A model generated the notes under the pieces. That model saw nothing but the letters and a program-made list of their open reading frames with translations, was not told where the DNA came from and did not search any database. From Adiantum capillus-veneris (taxonomy: Eukaryota; Streptophyta; Polypodiopsida; Polypodiales; Pteridaceae), in the NCBI GenBank assembly GCA_014529385.2, contig CM043957.1:68566503-68630502 (forward strand): 64,000 nucleotides of DNA. Reading direction: 5' to 3'. The position numbers and the translations under genes are program-made. Position 1 is the stretch's first letter. Each line of letters starts with the position of its first letter. Positions 20,786 through 33,410 of this stretch are shown here, one piece after another.

Positions 20786-21612
20786 TGTTAAGTATGGAGC
20801 TTGATTTACCCTTGTAATTTTCTGTGGTAAAAGCGCACATTTGTAAGGCCCCCATTATGAGGAGAAGCCATCGTGCGTGAAGGAAAATCACTCACCGGAA
20901 ACCAAAATTTTCATGGACAAGAATCAGGGGCAACTTTAAAAGCCTCGGGGGCGGAGGCTCCCGAGACTTTTTTTTCGTCGGAATATTCTTTTTCACCGGA
21001 ATATTATGGCTGGACGATGGTCGGAAAGTGGTCGAAAAACAACCGGCCGGTTGGCCGGTGGCCGGTAGTCAATGGCCGATGGCCGGTGGTCGGAAGTCAA
21101 TGGCCGGTGGCCGATGGTCGGAAGTCAATGGCCGGTGGCCGGTGGCCGTATTCAATGGTCGGTGGCTGAATTCAAAAGCGGACTTGTCTTCTCAAGGGCA
21201 GCCACACATGGGCGGATTGGAGGGTCCGATTTGGACTTATTCGCACAAGGGAGGCTACACATGGCTGTCTCTCATAAGAGAGGGCAGCCCTTTTGGTGTA
21301 TAAAAGGAGGCCATTTCTACACACATTTCATAGTGTGAAGTTGATGCAACAAGGTGAGTGTGAGGTGGTGAGAGTGAAGCAAGGCGGGAGCTCCATTAAG
21401 GGTATAATCCCTTTGTAAACTACTTCTTGTTTTGAAGTACTAAAGCCATTGAGTGGTTGCTTTCCCGTGGACGTAGCCCACATTGGGTGAACCACGTATA
21501 TCATGTGTACTCTCTCTCTCTCTCTACTCTATAATCTCGTGTATATAAATCTGTCTCTCTCCATTAAGTAATCTACTCAATTATCTATTTAGCTACGTCT
21601 TATTTCCTAACA
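20786..21612 (+). repeat. Copia copy 1 3' LTR (827 bp)
   Basis: The LTR starts TGTTA and ends TAACA, matching both LTRs of the complete copy. A TATA box (TATAAAAG) is at 21299-21306. At 21045-21165 a GC-rich minisatellite of GGCCGGTGGCC and GTCAATGGCC units is longer here than in the other two LTRs, which explains most of the length difference (827 against 781 and 766 bp). A short (TC)n run lies near the end. Confidence 0.9.
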
Positions 21613-23080
21613 CTTCCATCAGCTTATAGCTGCCGTTGTCGTAGCGCTTCTTGATGATGAATGGCCCTTCCCATTTGGGTTGAAATTTCTTATCCTATTT
21701 GGTATCAAATCTGTTGTCGTACCGTAGCACTAGCATGCCTTTTTCCAGTCCTTTCTCTTTAAGCCCTTGATTGAATGTGAGTCAGCGTCGTTCTGCCTGT
21801 GCTGCATAGTGATTGATTGCTTCTTCCCTAACTAGTTGGAGTCTCTCTAGATCCAAGATGTGGTTTTGAAGGTTTACGATTGGACGGTGGGTCTGGCTGG
21901 CCAAGACTCGTAAGCTGGCTATTTGTACCTCAATGGGTAGAATTGCCTCCTTCCCATAGACTAGATGGAAAGGGGTGAAACCTAGTGATGTTCGGAACGT
22001 TTTTCTGTAGGCCCAAAGAGCTGCCATGAGATGTTTATCCCAATCTCCTGTATGGTTGTTCACCTTTTTTGTGATGATCTTGCAAATCATCCCATTTACC
22101 TTCTCTACCAGACCATTGCATTGTGGATAGTATGGTGTGGAATGCCGACGTGTGATTCCTAACTTCTTCATCAATTCTCCTACCACGTCACCTTTGAATC
22201 CTGGTCCTCTATCTGATATTATCTCAAGAGGAGTGCCAAAACGGCAAACGATATGCTCAAAAATGAACTTTTCCACCTCTTGGGTTGTAATGCGGGTGGT
22301 GGCCGTTGCTTCTGCCCATCGCGTCATGTAGTCTACACCCACTATGATGTACAATTTACATGATTGGGCCCTTGGTAAGGGACCAATTGCATCTATTCCC
22401 CATTTCTCAAACGGACCATATGAAATGATAGGGGTTTGTGGCTCGTAGGTTAGCGTATGATCACTGGCCACTTGACAAGCCCTACATGTTTTACACCAAT
22501 GGTGTACATCTCTGTTCAAACTAGGCCAAAAGTATCTTGCTTGTAGAATCTTCCTACTAGTGATATCTAGAGCAAAATGACCACCACAGACGCCATCATG
22601 GTAGCTTGAAATTACCTCTGTGATTTCACTGGAGGTTGTCACCCGCCTGAGAATTTGATCCTTGCCCTTACAATACAAGTGGTCGTCTATAAGGCGGTAC
22701 CTAGTAGCCTTCCTTAGCAGCCATTGTTTTTGGCCTTTAGTGTGTCCTGTTGGACATTCCCCTGTATTCAGAAAGCTGATGATATCAGGCATAGTGTCAC
22801 TGCCTTGGAAGAGGGGTAGTTTTAATTTGATTGCTCCTATGGTAACATCTTGTATTCTTTCTTTAGCTAGTGCATCTGCCTCCTGATTTTCTGCTCTGGG
22901 AATATGGAAGAGTTTTACTCCTTCAAACTTCTTCAGAAGGTCCTTAACTTGGCGGAGTTGACCAAGTAAAACTTGATTTTTGCACTCCCAGGTGCCATTT
23001 ATCTGCCTAATCAAAAGCAAACCGTCGCCAAACACATTCAAGCGCTGAATTTTTTTGTGAAATACATTGTTCCAGCCCAA
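21613..23080 (-). pseudogene. Integrase and distal second RNase H of element D
   Basis: Reading leftward, the first 60 codons are the end of the second RNase H (LNVFGDGLLLIRQINGTW, then ENQEADALAK). The integrase follows: an H2C2 domain with CKTCRACQ (about 22600-22460) and the core with D in WGIDAIGPLP (about 22385), D in SDRGPGF (about 22205) and E in NGLVEKVN (about 22105), all conserved. The C-terminal part runs to 21613, where the copia LTR cuts in. A TGA near 21780 and a TAG near 21700 (DTK-stop-DKK) interrupt the tail. One frame change near 23050 separates this frame from the upstream RT frame. The core itself is open and looks fairly recent. Confidence 0.9.
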
Positions 23081-24827
23081 GGATTAGGGCTGCATATTCT
23101 GCCTCATTGTTAGAGTGGGAGTGTAATAACTGCCCCATGGAGAATACTCTTTCCTGTTGTTCATTGAAAATGACCATGCCTGCTGCAGACTGATCCATTG
23201 TTCTCTTGTATGCTCCGTCAAAGAAAAGAGAGTGAGTTCTCCCTAGCTTAGGGCTCTGTTTATCTGGTATTCCTTCCTTTGCTTCCGTGTTGACCTTGAG
23301 CTTCTTCTCGTAGTGGCGAGGAGTGAGAATTCCTGCTAGACTAGCCCTGGTGGAGTTTTCTACTTGTATGGTGTAATCAAACTCTTGTAGTCTAATTAAC
23401 CACTTTGAGATCCTAGATGAGACATTTATGTGTCGCATTACATATGGGAAAACTTCTTCCATTGTCAGGATTACAAATGGTCTAGGCAAGAGATAGGAGT
23501 GGAATTTCGTGGTAGCAAACATTAGTGCCAGAACCATGTGTTCTACTTCGGTGAATCCCTTTTCTGATGGGGTCATGACTCGACTAGACAAGTAAATAGG
23601 GCGCATGAAAGAAGTTTTGGGATCCTTTTGAATTAGCACTGCTCCTAGAGTATCATTTCCCACACTAGGGTTCACATAGAATGGCTCGTCCCACTTAGGA
23701 GGTGAAATAGTGGGAAGCTTAGATAGGACTTGCTTTACCTCATTAAAATGCTGCTCATTCTCTTCACTCCATGAGAAAACATCCCTTTTGGTGAGTTGTT
23801 GTAGGGGAAGGACCACTTGAGATAGCAGGTGAATGAACCTGCTTAAATATCTTACCTTTTGAAGGAAAGAAACCAACTGCTTGGCGGTGGTGGGAGATGA
23901 TAAAGATACCAGAGCTTGAATTTTGCTAGGGTCAGCCTCGATTCCTTTTGCTGAAATTACATGACCAAGGAGAGTGACCTTGATCTCACCAATGTGACAC
24001 TTGTCCACGTTGAGTTGGCCACCCAGGGTTTGTAGCCTGGTTAAGCCGTCATAGACTTTGCTTAGATGAAGGGCTCGTGAGCTATAGATGCAAAAATCAT
24101 CTATGAAAACCCGTATTGATGTTCCAAAGTAGGGTTGGAAAACAAATGTCACATAGCGTTGAAATGTGGCTAGGGTGTTGGTGAGGCCAAATGGCATCAC
24201 TATGTAAGCAAAACATCCCCAAAGTGTGATGAAGGTTGTCTTCTTCTGATCCTCCTCCGCAATGCTAATCTGGAAGTATCCTGAGTAGCCATCGCATACT
24301 GTGTAGCGTTCGTGACCTGCCACTTCATTGAGTATTTCATCCTGGAATGGGAGGGGAAAATGGTCCCTCTTCGTGGCTGCATTGAGAGGTTTATAATCCA
24401 CACAGACTCTCCATTTACCATTTTTTTTTGGTGTGACTACTACTGGGGAGACCCATTCTGAGTCTTTGACAGGGTAGATGAAACCTGCTTGTAGCAAACT
24501 CCTTACTTCTTTAAGCAATGCCTCTTGTTGGATTACTCCAAGTCTTCTGAGCTTTTGTACTACGGGTTTACTGCCTTCCTTGAGCTTTATGTGGTGTTGC
24601 ACTACTATAATTCCTATGATCTTATCATACCCATCAATGAACAAAGTAGTGAAGTTGCCTAACATGGAGACATACTCCTTCCTTTCTTCATTGGTTAACT
24701 CATTTGAGAGCATTTTTTGTAGCTTACCTGCATCCTCCAATGACTGCTTACCTGATGGTCCCTCTTGGTTTGCTGAGGTTGCTTCAGATTGTGTTAATCT
24801 GTTTGGGTCTTTAAGAATGACTCTCAT
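23007..24827 (-). pseudogene. Reverse transcriptase and dual RNase H of element D
   Basis: A 606-codon open frame from ATG 24827. Reverse transcriptase spans about 24480-23900 with SPVVVTPKKNG, DGYSGYFQI, VMPFGLTN and the active site FIDD (24085-24110, a Y-to-F variant of YxDD). The first RNase H follows (VNPSVGNDTLGAVL, TEVEHMVLAL, ILTMEEVF), with its catalytic residues degenerate. A second RNase H begins near 23240 (LFFDGAYKR, NNEAEYAALI) and keeps the Asp and Glu. Two RNase H domains in tandem, with the second intact, is the known hallmark of plant Tat-lineage gypsy elements. The frame ends by a frameshift near 23050. Confidence 0.9.
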
Positions 24828-25411
24828 TACTTCGATGCTACTGTCACTCCCGTCGGTGGTGGTCGTGTCTTCTTCTGAGGTAGACGAGGAGTCGCTGGTG
24901 GACTCGTCTTCTGAAGCCTCCAGATCATATTGCGCTGCTTTCCAGTCCTCATGTCGTAGAATATGGACTTCCCTTTAGCATCCTTCATCTGGATCATCCC
25001 GGTGCTCCAGTCTTGTTTGGCTTCCATGGCCATAAGCCAAGGCTTTCCAAGAATGATGGGGTAGCCCTCCCCTTTGTGTCGCATGACGAAGATGTCTACT
25101 TCCACTTCCGTATTGAATGCTTTTACTTTGACCGCATTTACAATGCCTACGCATTTCACTCTTACACTGTTTGCCGTCTTGGCTCGGCAGGGTGCCGGCC
25201 TACTTACCTCTAGACCTAGGTGGTACATCATCTTCTCACTCATGACGCATATTTGCGTGCCACCATCTATGTAGACGTTTGAAATCTGCTGCCCTTTGAT
25301 GTGAGCGTCCATGGTTGGCAAGATGTCATCGAGATCCCTCCCAGAGATAGCCCCAACTATCCGTGGTTTTGATTTCTTGGTACTTACCATTTTCGTCCAT
25401 TGCCTCCTCAT
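24827..25411 (-). CDS. Protease region of element D
   Basis: An open frame of 194 codons with a retropepsin: VYIDGGTQICVMSE (about 25280-25240; the triad reads DGG instead of DSG/DTG, common in Tat elements) and YPIILGKPWLM (about 25060-25030). A Pro/Arg/Ser-rich tail leads to TAA, and the RT frame begins inside the same TAATGA, shifted by one base. The upstream frame joins it after a single TAG at about 25457. Protease processes Gag and Pol in the particle. Confidence 0.8.
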   Translation of the reverse strand: MRRQWTKMVSTKKSKPRIVGAISGRDLDDILPTMDAHIKGQQISNVYIDGGTQICVMSEKMMYHLGLEVSRPAPCRAKTANSVRVKCVGIVNAVKVKAFNTEVEVDIFVMRHKGEGYPIILGKPWLMAMEAKQDWSTGMIQMKDAKGKSIFYDMRTGKQRNMIWRLQKTSPPATPRLPQKKTRPPPTGVTVASK

Positions 25412-25456
25412 TCTGGGTGCAAGGTGGAGTAATTGGGGCCAAGTTATCTTCGGGCC

Positions 25457-26710
25457 CTACATTAACACATCTTGAACTAAATCATAGGGTTGTGCTTCCT
25501 CACCTAGTGAGAAGTCTACGATGTCTATCTTCCGCCGCGGTTTAGCTGCTTGCTTGCTAGACTCGGCTTTCCCCTTCATCTTCTCTTCTTTTTGAGATGC
25601 CTCCTCGTACCTCGCACGCTTCACTCCCATAGCATCCACTTCTTCTACCTTCGCTTTTCCTTTGTGCTTCTCTCGAGCTGACTCTTCTACCTTCGCCTTC
25701 CCTTTAGCCTCTAAGCTAATGATACTCACCGCTTGGTTCACCGCAGGTGGTGGGGGTAGTGGCGGAATGAGAGGTTGGGGTGGTGGTTGTTGTTGTATAG
25801 GTGATCGCAGGATTTGGATTGCTGGGATTGGTCCTGGCTGCCTTGGTGGTGGTCTTACTCTTGGCGGAGAGATCTGATTCTGTCTCCCCCCTCTATTGAA
25901 ATTCTGTCTTCTTGGGTGTGGGCAGTAGTACATTCCATGGCCATCTTCCCCGCAATTGTAACATTGGTATTCTGGGTTCTACCTTCGTTGTCCTCTTCCT
26001 TGTTCTGGATTTGTGCCAGATGCATGCCCTTGCTGCACCAGATGCACAGATAAACTCTCTAGTTGGGTGGTGATGCGACTCAGCAGGTCTTGCTGTTCCT
26101 CTGCTGTCTCCTATGGTTGGACTCTATGATTGGTTGTTGCAGCCACTGGGGTTGGTCGGGCCGAGCTTGTTTCCTCTGACTCGTTTACTCTTGCTTGCAT
26201 GCGCAACTTCTTGTCTTTAAGGCGGGCTACTTCAACTGCCAACTCATATGTTGCAGGAAACCTTCCCTTCACCTTCTCTCTAAGCGGCGACCATAGACCA
26301 GCAATGAAACTGTCCTTCTTCAAGAAATTAGGCACTCCTTTGCCTTCCTCAAGTGTGGCAACCCACCTCTCCCATAAGTCCACAAACGTTGACTCGTAGG
26401 TGGCGTACTCCAGCAGGCCTGCCTGCTTTAATTCTATCAATAGCTGCCATAGCTTCTCCGAGGTTGTGCCTCCACCATACCTCTTTACAAAAGCAGCCCT
26501 TAACACATCCCATGCATTCTTGGTAGCCTGGGGCAATGCATTATACCAGGACTTGGCCACTACTTTGATCAGTAGAGGAAAAATTCTGAGTCGTGAAGCG
26601 TTGTCATCTTTGTTGGAGACAACACAAGAAATGTCAAAATCATCCAAAAAATCAGTGGTGAGATCCTCACCCTTCTTTCCACTGAACGTGGGGAAAGAAA
26701 CACTTGCCAT
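25457..26710 (-). pseudogene. Gag of element D
   Basis: Starts at ATG 26710. The capsid domain (26690-26200) has the Tat-type gag pattern (VVAKSWYNALP, WDVLRAAFVKRYG, LKKDSFIAGL). A Ser/Thr/Pro linker follows, then one CCHC zinc knuckle, CYNCGEDGHGMYYC, at 25965-25924 with standard C-X2-C-X4-H-X4-C spacing, then a Pro-rich and a Lys/Glu-rich segment to 25457. Two TAG codons (at about 26111 and 25980) are in frame. It would build the particle and bind RNA. A long frame upstream (ORF1) precedes it on the same strand. Confidence 0.85.
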
Positions 26711-27130
26711 AGTGGTGACTCGGGAAATTACAAACCTTATTATTATTATTATTTTTTACATCAACAGCAACGGCTCATAGCGGTTTTACAGGGGCGAACG
26801 GATAGGCTAAAACAGGATAAAAATAGAGACGTCAAAGGAATGATGGTAATCTAGTATGGGGAGAATGATAGGGTTCGGGGAATTGAGGATTTCTCTTAGT
26901 ACTGCCGCACCGAATAGGTAAATGATCTTCTGTTGGTAGAAGACTTTCCTATCTACATAGATATTCACATGCATATGCTGCAGGAATCTGAACGGGAATG
27001 CCGTCGGCCCGTTTTCCATCATGCACAAAGGGTAAAATACTTACTTATACTCTTACCGTGCCAGTGTTGATGAGTCGGCACATCCACAAGAGGTCGTCAC
27101 CTTTCATGGGCTCTACCCTTCCTTCGTTGC
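26711..27130 (-). other. Spacer between ORF1 and gag of element D
   Basis: No supported gene. The only frame, 27028-26807, has neither a domain nor clear coding character. A short (ATT)n run lies at 26740-26756. The stretch could hold splice sites, as known for Ogre elements, but none was convincing. Confidence 0.4.
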
Positions 27131-28003
27131 TTAGCACGTACGGGGTGATGGCGACGCATCTGACCACTCCCAGTCTCTTGGATAACAGCAATTGTGGGTA
27201 ATTCCGTAATCGGCGTGCTGCATGAATTCTACTCCATTCAGCTGTAGCTCATCTCCAGCCCACTGGGTCTCTCCCGTGGTAGAGAGCTTCTTCAGGATAA
27301 GTTGTACAGGGAGGGGAGGAAGGTCCTCCACTCGCTTCCCAAAACAGCGAGAGCAGTAGCCGAACCACTCTTCTCTAGGACATGGGAATCTTCTCACCAC
27401 TTCTTCTTCTGGATTGTCGAAGTGGATTGGTAACACTCGCATGCATCGTGCAAATCGGTAGGCGACCTTCCGCCGCTTAGCTTCGGATGACTTCTTCTTT
27501 GACAAAGTGGGTACAACCCAGCTCTCTGAGCTTGAAGCACTTGCTTGGCCAGATGCTTCTCCCTTCGGGGTCATGTGTTTCCAGGCTAGCCTATCTTCTC
27601 CTTGCCCTTGGCTCGAGTAGCCCCTTTAGGCCACTTTGGGGTTTTATCTTTGACTGCAGTTTCTTTAGGGAAAAGAGGCCTCACCGTTTGCTTTCCTTCC
27701 TTGACGTGAATGACCTCCTTGCGATGAATGTCAATGTAGAAGACTTCAGCCCTTCCGCTGCCTTCGTTGCTGGCACTCATCGACCATGTGCCTTGGTTGA
27801 CAACAGTGATGGCACCTCACCAATCTCCCACCTGATGCTTTCGATTTATAGTTAGAACGAGCGACAGGAGATGGAGAATTTACCTCTTGAATGTTGATGA
27901 CATTGCAGCCTGGTAGTAGCACCTCAATGAAGGCGGCTAGGGCCTCCTTCATCTCTTCTTCTTCCGTCCTCCAGTTAGAAAATTCCTTTAGCCTCTCATC
28001 CAT
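27131..28003 (-). pseudogene. ORF1 upstream of gag, element D (Ogre-like)
   Basis: Three minus-strand frames in series, 28003-27746, 27780-27586 and 27574-27131, read as one protein with two frame changes. It begins at ATG 28003 with a helical Glu/Lys segment. At about 27810-27770 it carries CHHCCQPRHMVDEC, which fits a CCHC knuckle exactly (C-X2-C-X4-H-X4-C). The last part is globular, with a cluster of Cys and Trp (WFGYCSRCFGK). An extra ORF1 ahead of gag is characteristic of Ogre-type Tat elements. Its job is not known. It starts only about 60 bases after the primer-binding site. Confidence 0.6.
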
Positions 28004-28058
28004 GATTGATAGTGGGTGTCACTTTCATCATTGTAAACTGAAGGGTCTTAGAAAATCC

Positions 28059-28079
28059 CTCCTCCATGGGGGCACCAAA
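28059..28079 (-). other. Primer-binding site of element D
   Basis: On the minus strand TTGGTGCCCCCATGGAGG follows the LTR terminus directly. TGGTGCC starts of this kind are typical primer-binding sites, since they pair with the CCA end of a tRNA. I cannot name the tRNA. Confidence 0.55.
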
Positions 28080-28256
28080 TGACGGACGCAAAGCAGACCC
28101 CGAACCCCGACGACCTCTAAAACGTCGGGGGCCGAATGGCTCGCCTCGAGCCTGCCACGGTAAAGCGAACAGAGGGCACCACCTAGCTTTGAGCGTCTAG
28201 GACGTAAAGCCCACGGTGATATGAACACCGCAAGCCTACACACCGAGAGAGAGAAA

Positions 28257-28317
<61 letters not shown>

Positions 28318-28960
28318 CTTGCAATTGATGAAAACAACCTCGGGGGTGTGAGGGTGAGTTATTTTTGCAATATTTACAAGGTGGCATGCCGTGATGGTAG
28401 AGAGGTAGGGAGAGGAGATGGTGCAACCTACTTGGTGCGTTCTCTAGGGCGACTCAATGACAGTGAATACTCATTGCCAAGAGCGTGCATACGTGTGTGC
28501 ATCGACCATTGGAGTCGAGAGGTGGATGTGGTTCCCTTCGCATGTTACAATTTCCAAGGCAAACCCAACACACAAGACCCCCTCCCCGTGATGGTGATGG
28601 TGTCAATCCCTCCTACTACACTCTACTCAATGCTTGGTTCCACATAAGTTGCCCCCCCCGATAGTGACCTCTCAGTGCCAATTTATAGGTATTGGCTGCT
28701 TGGATTATGGTAATCCCAGTGTGGTTAGGGTAATCTTAATTGGGGAGACAAAGCAAGTGGTAGGCCCGGTGTGGTTGACCCTTGCTTTGTTTTGGGGAAG
28801 GTTATTAAAAGATGGGAATCTCTAGGTGGGCCTTTGTGACCATCACCTAGAGAGAGGATATTTACAAAATGGAAATTTACAATGGCTCGGGTGAAACTGA
28901 AGTTAATGGTAAAATAACCTAAAAATTACTGGGATGGCGTCGTGGTTGCGTGTTGTCGGC
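28080..28960 (-). repeat. Presumed 5' LTR of element D, outer end not found
   Basis: To the right of the primer-binding site the sequence begins TGACGGACGC (plus strand), which would be the CA end of a minus-strand LTR with one mismatch in the usual TG...CA. It contains a (GA)n run at 28261-28315 and no open frame worth calling. The other LTR was lost with the deletion at 19.0-21.6 kb, so the outer end cannot be set by comparison. I cut the feature at the start of the microsatellite field. Confidence 0.35.
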
Positions 28961-30350
<1,390 letters not shown>

Positions 30351-31070
30351 GGCAAGGGAATTATCCTACATGAGAAGGGAAAAGGGGAGAATGGGGGGTA
30401 TATAGGCTAAAGGGGGAGTACCCATTAGGTGTATCACTTGGTGCAAGGTTTGAGATGATGGGCTTGTGGGCTCTTTGGGAGAGAATGATGCCTTTTCCAG
30501 CTATCCACACTGCCTTCGCAGGCACCTTGTCCACTTTTGGTCCACTGGACACTTGCCCCCACCCCATTCCCTCGGTCAAAGGGTCACTGACACCTCATTT
30601 TATGCCCAAAAAAGGCAAAAAATGAGCCAATTAAAAGAGGCCTACAAAGAAAACCTTGTCGGCTAAGAAGAGAGAGGAATTTTTTGGGGATAAAAGATAA
30701 GAAAGCACCCATTTTAGTAGCTACAACACCTGCACAACTTCCAGAGAGCCCATTTTTGAGCAAGAAAGAGTACACAAACGGTTTCGAGCGGCCATAACTC
30801 TTTCATCTTTCATATGTATTTTGCCTATGGATACTCTAGGAACATCTCCACAAGACATGCTTCGTCATGATGTCCTCAATTTCTCCTAATTTCCTATGTG
30901 TTTAATGCTTGAAGGCTTTTTCATAAATCTCTACAGGTGTTTATCACAGGTGTTTTTGGCGGTGTAATTGTTCTTCCTTCCGACGGTGTGATTCGTGCAA
31001 AGCTATAGAGGCACCCATTTTTCGTGCCATTTGCATGCTAGCAACGTGATATACATAATTTATACATAGT

Positions 31071-31110
31071 GACACCCCCCCCCACCCCCCCCCCCCCCCC
31101 CCCCCCCCCA
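31071..31110. repeat. Poly-C tract
   Basis: Nearly pure C with one A, about 40 bases, flanked by ordinary AT-rich sequence. Its length is likely uncertain in any assembly. Confidence 0.85.
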
Positions 31111-32500
31111 AGATCGGACCTCTCCACTTCTTGTCTATAACTGTATGTGCCATAGCCTTTGTGGGCAAGTAGTGAGACATACTTGCATCTTTAGGCTTTA
31201 GCCCTAGAGCCTCAAAATGTGAATAAAACTCACAAATAAACAAAGGAGGAACAAGCCCATGTCTACGAGCCAACCAAGTAAAATGATAGAATAAAAACAC
31301 TTGAAATCTACAAAATTAAGTTTTTCAATCTCTATGGTTGACACCGAATGACTCATAGTACCATATTGAGAGCGATATACAACAAGAATGCGCCTAAAAA
31401 TATCTAAACATAACACTCCACAATATGTGTTGTACACCATGTATAGTATGCTATACAACAACAATGTGCCTAAAAATATCCAAGCTTGACACTCCACAAT
31501 AGCTCTCCAATCTAGTATTGTCACCTACAAGATGTATCACTATGAGCTTGAGTAAATTTTTAAAAAACATATTGATATTCTTACAAAGGAAATTACCTCG
31601 AACCAATCCCATTATCAACAACCACCCAAAATCAGAGAGTATAGTAGTAGAAAAGATATCCCATATCACATGTGATCATCACTAAGTTCATCCCATGGGC
31701 GATCGGAGCACGACCCATGCAAATCCTAACCAAAAGGTAAATTAAGGAAAATAAAATCTATAGCCCACTTCACATGTCTACCTTTCTTTGTATATTTAGT
31801 ACATCCAACTCTATGTTTCAAAACAAGCTCAATCAATCATGACTGTGAGAATAAACATCATTCTTCTTTCCCTCTATAAAATCCTTTCCAATAAGCACAT
31901 AATTCCCCACAATAGATAAAGATTCTAAACTCTTCAATCTAATCTCTGCAGACCATGGCTTGTGGACAAATAATTAGCATCACGAAAAATATGAATCCCA
32001 AAGGGGCCTTGTAAGAGTAACCAATCAAACTTCAATCCACAATAGAATAAAAGAAGGGAGCGGGGGGTTGGATAGCCCATATCTACATACCTCAAAACTA
32101 TATTATGTAGCATATCTATGGAAAGAGCTCAGAAATATGATCCAAATGCACCATTGTCCGACAAATTTGAAGTTAGAATACTCAAGTTATGGCCATTCAA
32201 AAAAAAAAGCAAAAACTGGTGGGACCATGGCCACAAGCCCATTCTCATTGGTGTAGAGATCAGTATATTCGAAAAGCATCTTTGACCCTAAATGGCCCTT
32301 TTGGGATCATTAGAAAAAATGTGAATCCTCTAGGGGCCCTTTGGATTTAAGGTTAATTAGAGGCCAACCAATAGGAAGACGGTGGTAGACACACTCTATA
32401 CCCTAAAAAAAGTAGGGGGACAAGGTAGCCTTACACCTCTGAATGCCTCTTACCTAGTGAGAAGGTAAGGGAGGTGGCTAGGGGAAAGGGATTGTGGGGG
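31111..32500. other. AT-rich stretch without a gene; short tandem duplication
   Basis: No coding region supported; all frames are short. At 31379-31430 and 31455-31505 the same 50 bases (CAACAA-AATG-GCCTAAAAATATC ... ACACTCCACAATA) are repeated about 76 bases apart with a few changes. The rest shows nothing I can name. Confidence 0.5.
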
Positions 32501-32504
32501 GAGG

Positions 32505-32571
32505 GGCCTTGTCACTATATGGCACGACTCTGGGTTAGAGGGGATCTAGGGCCCAAATTTGGGGACGTGAG
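32505..32571 (-). repeat. Left arm of an inverted repeat split by copia copy 2
   Basis: The reverse complement of this stretch matches about 38312-38375 (CCCAAATTTGGGCCCTAG ... GTGCCATATAGTGACAAG). The arms face each other across the copia insertion and about 200 further bases. It is probably the end of a DNA element with inverted ends that was the copia target. Confidence 0.8.
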
Positions 32572-33337
32572 TGATAAGTATCGAGCATGATTTACCCTTG
32601 TAATTTTCTGTGGTAAAAGCACACATTTGTAAGGCCCCCATTATGAGGAGAAGCCATCGTGCGTGAAGGAAAATCACTCACCGGAAACCAAAATTTTCAC
32701 GGACAAGAATCAGGGGCAACTTTAAAGGCCTCGGGGGCGGAGGCCCTCGAGACTTTTTTTTTCGCCGGAATATTATGACCGGACGGCGGCCGAAAAGTGG
32801 TCGGAAAACAACCGGTCGGTTGGCCGGTGGCCGGTAGTCAATGGCCGATGGCCGGTGGTCGAAAGTCAATGGCCGGTGGCCGGTGGCCGAATTCAAAAGC
32901 GGACTTGTCTTCTCAAGGACGGCCACACATGGGTGGTTTGGAGGGTCCGATTTGGACTTATTCGCACAAGGGCGGCTACACATGGCTGTCTCTCATAAGA
33001 GAGGGCAACCCTTTTGGCCTATAAAAGAAGGCCATTTCTACACACATTTCATAGTGTGAAGTTGATGCAACAAGGTGAGTGTGAGGTGGTGAGAGTGAAG
33101 CAAGGCGGGAGCTCCATTAAGGGTATAATCCCTTTGTAAACTACTTCTTGTTTTAAAGTACTAAAGCCATTGAGTGGTTGCTTTCCCGTGGACGTAGCCC
33201 ACATTGGGTGAACCACGTATATCGTGTGTACTCTCTCTCTCTCTCTCTCTACTCTATAATCTCGTGTATATAAATCTGTCTCTCTCCATTAAGTAATCTA
33301 CTCAATTATCTATTTAGCTACGTCTTATTTCCTAACA
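32572..33337 (+). repeat. Copia copy 2 5' LTR (766 bp)
   Basis: Starts TGATA (TGTTA in the other LTRs, one change) and ends CCTAACA. TATA box TATAAAAG at 33020-33027. A short GGCCGGTGGCC/GTCAATGGCC minisatellite lies at 32820-32890 and a (TC)n run near 33232-33251. Confidence 0.95.
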
Positions 33338-33339
33338 AC

Positions 33340-33351
33340 TGGTATCAGAGC
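33340..33351 (+). other. Copia copy 2 primer-binding site (tRNA-iMet)
   Basis: TGGTATCAGAGC, two bases after the LTR, is the complement of the 3' end of plant initiator tRNA-Met, the usual primer of Tork-type copia elements. Confidence 0.95.
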
Positions 33352-33410
33352 AAGGTTTGCTCGTAGCTAAATTATATCAAGGAAAGGATTCCTTGAATTG
33401 AGTGGGAGTT

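Larger units (their letters stand above)
19011..21612 (+). mobile_element. Copia element copy 1, 5'-truncated
   Basis: From 19011 to 21612 the sequence follows that of the complete copia element (35552-38106) with few differences, including coding region, polypurine tract and 3' LTR. Everything upstream of the reverse transcriptase is missing. The right end is a clean LTR terminus (CCTAACA) in the integrase tail of gypsy element D. The left end is not an LTR but a join to the coiled-coil ORF, with only CT shared at the joint. This implies a deletion that removed the 5' half of the copia and the 3' end of element D. Confidence 0.9.
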
